Origin: Dermacentor variabilis
Lineage: Eukaryota > Arthropoda > Arachnida > Ixodida > Ixodidae
Assembly: GCF_050947875.1 (NCBI RefSeq)
Contig: NC_134572.1
Span: 154,959,105-155,023,104 of the forward strand
DNA: 64,000 nt
Reading direction: 5' to 3'
A program made the translations under genes and the position numbers. Positions within the stretch are counted from its first letter, which is position 1. Each line of letters starts with the position of its first letter. Positions 57,601 to 64,000 of this stretch are shown piece by piece. The notes under the pieces were generated by a model. That model was not told the DNA's origin and did not search any database. It saw nothing but the letters and a program-made list of their open reading frames with translations.

Positions 57601-58979
57601 GTCCCCCCCCCCCATAACGCACTGATAAAACAAAAAAAAATTGCTTACTCGTCACCTATTCTCCATGGTTTATCACAAACGTCTGAGCAACGTCTTCAAC
57701 GTTTACTGGCGAGGAAGCTGCGAGTGTGGCTTGGGGTTCCGCAGGCTACCTGGAGTTCTTTAGTTATTGCTGAAGCTCGTCACCCACCACTTCCGGTCAA
57801 ACGAATGGTTGAAACATGCCGACATAGGTGTCGCATCTTAACTCAACACGAGAAGCATCCATTAAACCCTGCGCTTAGCGAAAGAAACAACAGCAAATTT
57901 CACAATGCTGTTGGAGAACGTAAAACATTGCACCAAGATAATATTTGTGCAACGTCGATGTTAGTTACCCACCGTGGATTTTATTATGTGCTAAACAAGA
58001 AGTATGGATTGATGGGATTATATCTAAGAGAAAAATGTTCATACTTGACGCACAACAACTGGTACTGTTCCACGTTTACTCATTATATCCCCAGTGCATC
58101 GATGTGCATGCAGATGGTTCGCGTCATCAAAATTACGTGACTTCAGCATTCGTCATCCCACATTTAGCGCTACAGCAAACATTTAAATTATCCCGAGAGA
58201 TAACTTGCACCGTTGCAGAATGGTTTGCAATCCTGTGTGCTTTGCGTTTCATGCCACAAGAAAAGAATTTGAAAAAATGGGTTATCTCTAGCAATTCGCA
58301 AGCTGTTCTCGCAATACTACAGTGCAAAAAGAAAAATTCTATGAAAACTTTCCAATTGTATGAGACGCTCAAAGAACTTACAAAAGCAATCGTAATGAAA
58401 CATATGATTGCATTTCAGTGGATACCTAGGCACTGAAATATTCCTGGTAATACTGTAGCGGACACAGATGCGAATAGCAATCACAATAACGCGGAGACAA
58501 CCAATCTTCTTCTATTGCGTAGTGCAGTCCATCTGATCCTGAGACAGATTTCCTGTCGCCTCAGCGAAACTATCTGGTTTGAGCAGCAAACTAAGAATTC
58601 CGAGTTATACTTTATAGACCCTTGCATAAACTTATCAATGCCGGAAAATCTACGTGAAAACAGAAATCTTTAGACATTGGTACGCCGCCTGCGGCTTGAT
58701 ACAGCATTTACGATGCACTACTTGTGCAGAATAAATCGTTTATCTAGTCCGCAGTGTTCTTGTGGCCATCCAAACGAAGACGTGCATCACGTTCTCCTCG
58801 AGTGCACGAAATACGATCCACAAAGAAGGGCACTGCAAGCAAATTTGTTAATGTTAGACAGAAAACCACTCAACCTAAAAAAGATACTTGGCCCATGGCC
58901 AACTACGGGCCTTCAGGAAAGAGCAGATCTGAGAAAGTTTTTAGAGGACACCAACATTATGGGAAAATATTACGTTTGA
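54635..58979 (+). pseudogene. LINE ORF2: endonuclease, RT, RNase H
   Basis: The endonuclease begins IFPWNANSLRNRSAHFRKLL (54670), with FCIQEAGVRNDF (54750). It is split by an insertion (55034-55656) and resumes with CGVFNAHNIIW, where family members have GDFNAHH, so a catalytic Asp is Val. RT follows: SSRPNTTAGPDGVTYVML (56575), IQKAFDTLC (56985), MQGIPQGS (57143) and SLYADICSWAS (57238), where YADD has lost one Asp. The region after RT is well kept (KEHKCLGVILDRQLTWAAQI, 57448). RNase H reads DVHADGSRHQNYV, TVAEWFAILCAL and ISSNSQAVLAIL (Asp replaced by Asn). The end has CSCGHPNEDVHHVLLEC and a stop at 58977-58979. Many frameshifts. It is nearly full length, which is unusual in this window. 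Confidence 0.9.
55034..55656. mobile_element. 623-bp tRNA-containing foldback SINE with 13-bp target duplication
   Basis: Inserted in the LINE endonuclease. The 13-bp aaactcacatgtg flanks it exactly (55021-55033 and 55657-55669). Arms 55034-55186 and 55470-55620 are inverted copies of about 150 bp. The left arm, minus strand, holds a tRNA-like fold at 55156-55229: D arm gctc/gagc, T arm gtggg/cccac, seven-pair acceptor with one mismatch, and an anticodon loop lacking the usual T33. The right arm keeps only the 3' half of the tRNA-like part. A 36-bp unpaired tail (ctaataaaaatcgggcccct...) ends at 55656. A target duplication of this length fits LINE-driven retrotransposition. The sequence resembles a common tick SINE by recall. 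Confidence 0.85.
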
Positions 58980-59914
58980 GATGATCCTAAGATACTAAGT
59001 GAGTAACATAAACATTGTTATGGGTTCGAAATTGATTTATGTAGTGATCGCAACTTTTACGCAATGTCTATATTTCTGTTCTGCACCTGCAGTATATTTC
59101 ATGTGTTGTGTGTTTTGGCTGTTCAAGATGTCTTACGTTATATATGCATACGAGTACTGAACTCGTTGCCAAAGCTTTTCGATTCACGTACTGTTGGTCT
59201 GTTTATTTTTTATTCAGCCTGTGTTCTACTGAGTATCATATTATGTGTCACTATTCACCCTTTTCACGCAAAGTTGTTTCGTTTGCCAAGTTAGACGGAG
59301 TAGCTCATTCCATCCATAAAGGCGCCAACCTCCTTCTAATATTTACTTAAACAAAAAAATTACTCGTGGCGCTGCTTCCACGTGCCTCGGCGTCTTCTAC
59401 AACAGCAGGATCGTTCGCGAACCTCGCTGTAACTACACGAACGTGCTCCTACGGCTGCTCGCGCGTTGGTCATCATGGTCTCCTCAGGTCGCTCGGCTGC
59501 AGCTCACTATGCCAACGTTCAGATACTGCCTCTCCCTCTGCAAAGGCACTGACGGCAATGGCCCACTGCCAGTCGGTGAGATTGTTTTGGTATCAAATTC
59601 TTTTTATCTATATATCGCGATAGAAAAACATTAATGTATGTAACGAATGTATAACATGATCCAACCCGCATGTGTAAAAATATATATTCATGCGTACCGT
59701 TAGACACGATGACCACCGCTCAAGACAACAAATGTGTTCCTACAGTTGCAAATTCTGTATGACCCTTCACGCGTGTGCTACACAGCCTCACTGGTATTTT
59801 AGCTTCAGAGGGTAGAGTGGCTCACGATGTTCTTCGTGGCTTTTTTTATTCTAAACATTATCGTGGTATAAGCGAAGCCTATATTTCCTCGCGAATGCCT
59901 GTAAGAACAAATAT
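58980..59914. other. Unassigned; LINE 3' UTR at the left end
   Basis: The first 100-200 bp are probably the 3' UTR of the LINE. Overlapping frames at 59366-59634 are unrecognised. Confidence 0.4.
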
Positions 59915-60035
59915 TTTTATTGTGATGAGATCTGGGTAGCGAGTTCGATCCCGGCGGCTGCAGCGGCGCTTACATGGAGGCGAAACTTAAAATAAACCTT
60001 GTTTATTTCTATACCGGTGCACGTTAATGCACTCT
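59915..60035 (+). mobile_element. tRNA-derived SINE, family A, degenerate copy 3
   Basis: gagttcgatcccggcggctgcagcggcgctta followed by catggaggcgaaac and gtgcacgttaa keeps the B box and the start of the body of family A. The A box and most of the body are lost. Confidence 0.45.
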
Positions 60036-60519
60036 CCATCACTGGAGTCGCCAACTTTGAGACGTGCCTTCTATTCAGGTCCTGGTTGAAGCACGTAAAC
60101 CTCAAAAATTTTACCTACTAGAAATTGTAATAATCTCAAAATGTGAAATCCCGATCACATGGCGTTAACAATAATGAAGTAAGACACATTTTCTTTCTAC
60201 AAACGTTCACTCACCACCGTTTCACAATGTCACCTAGAATCTCAATGTCGGTACTATACACTAACGTAGTTTACAAGACGCCTAATAACATGTATGATAA
60301 TAAAGAATGAAAAATAAATTGGCCGCCAATTACGCTTCTTGGAAATGCGATCTTTGAGCGCAGCTCTTGCCTTTCTTCTACAACAGGCAACCGTATACAG
60401 AATTCGCAGTGCCGAATGAAGGCGGTTCCACATTTCACATTGGGCAGCACACGCCGGCATCCGCCGCTATCGAGCCAGCGTTCCAGCTACTTGCCATCGC
60501 GCCAAGTTATAATCTAGAC

Positions 60520-60715
60520 AGTTTTAACGCGACAGCGGTAAGGAACTCGTGCCACAGGCAAGTTGGTGTCGTCGGTGTCGGTGGCGTTGGCCGTAAGAGA
60601 AAAATGGCGGAAGGCAATTCATAAATAAAAAAAACAACTTGGAAGATGGGCTTGGTGGGAATCGAACCAGGGTCTCCGGAGTGCGAGTCGGTGACGCGAC
60701 CTCTCAGCTATGACT
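60520..60715 (-). mobile_element. tRNA-derived SINE, family B, copy 1
   Basis: Aligns with 63775-64000: shared ttttaacgcgacagcg(g)ta, gtgtcgtcggtgtcgg, ttggccgt(a/g)ag and the tRNA-like end gtgggaatcgaaccagggtctccggag. The minus strand has the B box ggttcgattcc and, weaker, the A box. The tRNA-like head is at the right, so the element reads leftward. Confidence 0.8.
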
Positions 60716-61049
60716 TTTTTTTCTTTCTTTCATGGTATTTATTACAGTAGCAACAACCCGACATTCACCACTTCTGCATAGTCAGAGAATGGAGAGCACA
60801 ATTATCGTCACTCAGAGAAAAGGCATCCTTGATACTGTGGGTATAAATGTTGGTTTCACTTTAGAAAGGTGGTAAGGATAGGCACCTTTAGGCACCTTTA
60901 GAAGGGTGGTAAGTCCGGCTGGGAACCTCTTTTAGCTGTAGTGTCATTTGGATGAAATGTGCCCTGCTAGGTAGGACCGTTTCAGCGTTTCGGTCTATCA
61001 TTCGCGTTTTCTACAAACTGCGTATTCCGATGAGAAAAAAACATATCGA
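60716..61049. other. Unassigned interval
   Basis: Contains a short tandem duplication (ggcaccttta twice, about 60879-60898). Nothing else supported. Confidence 0.45.
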
Positions 61050-62110
61050 AAGGTGCAATATTATCACAGGTCGGCAGCAGGTATCGCACAGTATGAGCGT
61101 TAAGCTCAAAGTGTTTTTTTAAGTGCGTTGGAGGACATCCCAACATAGTATGGCGTCTGTGCAGCTAATAAAACAATGTTCAGTCGTCCCTGTCACGTCA
61201 CAAAGGCGACAGTTAACAGAAGAGACAAAGATACCCTTTTTTGTGTACCCATGTTTTCACCGATATGGTTTCACTATGAAGTTTATAAAAGAATGTTTTG
61301 CAGCAAGGGGATATGTACATCTTACGAACTCGCTTTAGTACATCGTAACCTGGCCCTTGAATGTATGGTGATCGGTAAAATGGAGGTGGATAAAGCAAAG
61401 ACAGTAAATCCTTGTATAACGTTTTACGCGACACAGAGTACAAGTATTCAGTGGAAAACCGCACTGTCAGGAACGAACCGCGAAGTAAGCTTCTTGCATG
61501 AGCCCCCACAAAATTTGGAAGAAACAATTAAATCAGGTAACGCATTAACAAGTGGGACTTGCATGAATGACCGAATTATAGGATGCTATGTATCGCGAAT
61601 AAAAGAAGAAACGAGACACTATTCGCCGCACATAAAGATGTACTAAACCCATCCCACTTTCACTAAAGGGCCTGAAAATATTGTATCGCCTCATGGGCTC
61701 AAAAGTTGAAGACCATACGAAGGTTGCAAAGATTCGGTGAAAGCGTTGGATGCAGAGCCTGGCACAATCTATATCTTGCAATACATAGTAAATATTTGTC
61801 GCCAAGAACTCATTGCAGGCCTCGGCTTCACCAAAAATCGAAAGTCGGTATGGAACGAATGTCTGGGCGTAATTTTGCAGGGCCGAAACCCGTTCTTTCC
61901 AATAGTCTGCGCTAAATTTATATGCGCCTAGTGGCATGCCGAGATACTTTCGCGGGACACCGGTCCACTTAACGCCTGCAAACTGTTCTGGAGTATAGCA
62001 CCATTAGCCAAACCGCTAAGCTTTTTGCGGAGTTCATTCCTCCTCCTGATACGTTGCTAAATTCCTCTATTGTTGATACAATTGTTGAGTTCGATGGTTT
62101 AAAGCGGGAC
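61050..62110 (-). pseudogene. LINE ORF2 C-terminal region
   Basis: The minus strand reads LGAYKFSADYWKERVSALQN (about 61930), then FSIFGEAEACNEFLATNIYY-like sequence, CIQRFHRIFATFVWSSTFEP (61700), SGMGLVHLYVRRIVSRFFFY (61635), and in the next frame FSTEYLYSVSRKTLYKDLLS (61445) and RVRKMYISPCCKTFFYKLHS (61340). This is the long region after RT in a different LINE lineage, without RNase H and ending near a Cys/His motif (about 61180). Two frame changes (near 61640 and 61210) break it. The RT catalytic centre is not included. Confidence 0.75.
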
Positions 62111-63774
62111 AAAACGCCTCTAGTGAACGCGGTGTTACCTGAGAAGCATGCCGTAAAAAGATATACTGCTGTGTATATCGGTAATTATGAGCGTGTAAAT
62201 TGCAGAAATGGCATTTAAACACGTAGCAAAGTATGTTTCTGCTACATTTCTTCTTCGCTTGGCGCACACGCAGAGCCATATTGCGGCAACACAGAAGACC
62301 CCCTCTTCGCAAGCTACGGCGCTGCCCCGACAGGCGGTGCGACACTCGCCCGCTTCTCCCCTTCGTCTCGTTTGAGCGTATTGCGCCCGTGCGGGGACTG
62401 GTGCGAGGATGCTACAATACCCTTGCGTTTAATAGGTTTTCTCGCTCTCTCCCCTTCCTACTTCCAGCGTCCGTCACTCGAACCCTCGGTTTAGGCGACG
62501 CGGCTCCTCTTTCCGCTCACCGCGCGATTCCTAGATGCAGCGTCCGATGCGGGAGGCCTCTGACCTGATTGCTGCGCCATAGCGCGTCTAGTGAGAAAGC
62601 ATCCCTTGCGATGTGCGCCGTGCTGCTAGCGAGGAGTCATGCGCCTGCGTGGAGCTCCAAGCAAGCTAGAGGACCAACCCATCTAGGTGTCAGCCCCATG
62701 GTCGCGTCCGCCTTCATGGTGCGTCGCGACCCGGCTGTCCGTGCCGATCACGACGTTTGGCTCGCGCATATCGTTTCTCCCTCCGCGACACCGAGTTCTT
62801 TGGTTCGTTCCGCTTACCCAGGCGCACGTTTTGTCTTTGTGTTACTCTTGAGCATGCCGAGCGAATGAGTGGGCGGTGCGAAAGGATTGCGATAACGCTT
62901 TCGCGTTCGACACTTCAAGGCGAAGCTTAAGCGTCCTCCAAGTTTTTTAATTCTACTTACGCTGTGTACGCGACAGCGTTGCGTACGTAAGATCGCTACG
63001 TTCTGCAAAGTTCGCATGTGCTGAACGCAATGTGAACGGTGCATGATGCCTAAGCGGCCGCTGCGTACGCATGCATCCAATTCTTGCGTGCGTACGTGGG
63101 GAGCCTTGTGTGCTGCTTTGGTGGTTCTCGTTTGTTCAGTAAGGCGCCATACAAAAGAATTTCGCAAAATGGCGGCGTCAAAGGAGACCAGCTGAAGGCG
63201 ATACTATTTCATGGCCTACGACCTGGCTTTACTGCTTGAAGTGAACCTGTAGACACCATTCGAGGATTCTACACGGTGGACATACCAAAAAATATCACCT
63301 TTGTTTTTTTGAAAGTGCTCAGCGTGCGCGGTTTGCGCGACAGTATTGACCTCGTGTTAGCGCAGTTCGTCGCAAATGATCGTGCCACCCTCAGGAAGCG
63401 AGTACTCGGTTTTTATTTTTGTCAACATGATTAGTTTATTGCGTACATATCAAGTTTGGTGTCTCTTCAAGGCATAATCCGACGTGTCCGACGTAGCGGG
63501 AACGTGGGCACACGTTACATTACGTTACGTTACGTTGGCGAGAACAACGTCTGTAGTTCGACCAATGGTTCGACGCGGTGGTGGACGCGACCAAAGCCCT
63601 CCGACGCGCCCAGCGTCTAACGACGCTCGCCCGCTTACGTAAGCGTTTCCCAGTACTAAAAGCCCCCACGTGACGCGCGCTGCTATCTTCCGCAAAGCTC
63701 CTGCGTGCTGTATCATGGCGCAGCACCAAAATTGTCTATTGGCTCACCGCCGCAGAGAAGAAGGGGGTAGATTA
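62111..63774. other. Unassigned GC-richer interval
   Basis: Frames at 62233-62868 are open because of high GC and lack domain signal. A short acgtt repeat lies near 63516-63536. The sequence cgataacgctttcgcg near 62891 resembles the tail of SINE family B. Confidence 0.4.
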
Positions 63775-64000
63775 GCAATTATTAACGCGATAGCGTTAAG
63801 GAGCTCGTGTCGCAGAAAAGCCGGTGTCGTCGGCGTCGGCGTCGGTGTCGGCGTCGGCGTCCGCGGCGTTGGCCGTGAGCGATAAATCACGGCAGGCACT
63901 TCATAAATAAAAAGCAACTTCCAAGATGGGATGGGTGGGAATCGAACCAGGGTCTCCGGAGTGTGAGACGGAGACGTTACCACTGAGCCACGAGTTCGAT
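63775..64000 (-). mobile_element. tRNA-derived SINE, family B, copy 2 (cut by window end)
   Basis: The minus strand begins near the window edge with a tRNA-like head, with A box tggctcagtggtaacg and B box ggttcgattcc, a 7-bp anticodon-like stem gtctccg/cggagac, then a (GACGCC)n-type tract (63822-63863) and a tail ending taacgctatcgcgttaat. It is better preserved than copy 1. Not a functional tRNA: the anticodon loop is ten bases. Confidence 0.82.

Noticed and set aside
62233..62868. Two consecutive frames of 111 and 99 codons
   Set aside because: GC-rich sequence with few chance stops; low-complexity composition and no recognisable motif.
63924..63997. A tRNA gene with a CAC-like anticodon
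   Set aside because: The loop is ten bases, and the element body follows; a second copy is degenerate.
1..64000. CRISPR arrays, bacterial operons, riboswitches or phage genes
   Set aside because: Direct repeats here are microsatellites or diverged tandem units without spacers, and all recognisable coding is eukaryotic transposon-type or one retrocopied host gene.

Overview
The window reads as repeat-dense genomic DNA of a eukaryote, most likely a chelicerate and probably an ixodid (hard) tick. The evidence is intron-bearing DNA transposon genes, many non-LTR (LINE) and Ty3/gypsy fragments, tRNA-derived SINEs, long microsatellites, and element sequences that match my memory of tick repeat families. 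The species call is inference from recall; no search was run. I see no intact cellular gene. No bacterial operon, phage or CRISPR array is present.

Layout. 0.8-3.2 kb: an internally deleted Ty3/gypsy copy on the minus strand between two 160-bp LTRs. 3.5-7.5 kb: three LINE fragments, a GAT microsatellite and a pair of inverted ~135-bp repeats. 8.6-9.2 kb: four diverged tandem units of about 120-150 bp. 9.2-18.8 kb: a nested block made of a gypsy LTR, gag and RT (plus), a LINE RT (minus), a stray tandem-repeat unit, an intronless broken copy of a ZnT7-like zinc transporter, the 5' end and ORF1 of another LINE, and a second gypsy pol with its 3' LTR. 20.8-36 kb: SINEs, four LINE fragments, microsatellites, one candidate coiled-coil exon and long unassigned AT-rich stretches.

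38.3-48 kb: a gag remnant, then a two-gene PIF/Harbinger transposon (Myb/SANT-like protein on plus, DDE transposase on minus, convergent, introns still visible, both broken), then LINE 3' ends and an ATCC array. 49.8-52.2 kb: a degenerate piggyBac transposase flanked by inverted CCATATGG-containing repeats, with a right end that abuts TTAA. 53.1-59.0 kb: a nearly full-length but dead two-ORF LINE. Its endonuclease domain is split by a 623-bp tRNA-containing foldback element with a 13-bp target-site duplication. 60-64 kb: a LINE fragment and two copies of a second tRNA-derived SINE.

The parts do not form a pathway. They record successive insertions: retrotransposons into each other, a SINE into a LINE, and a retrocopied cellular mRNA truncated against a LINE 5' end. 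Nearly every coding element carries stops, frameshifts or lost catalytic residues, so the locus looks like old, inactive repeat sequence.
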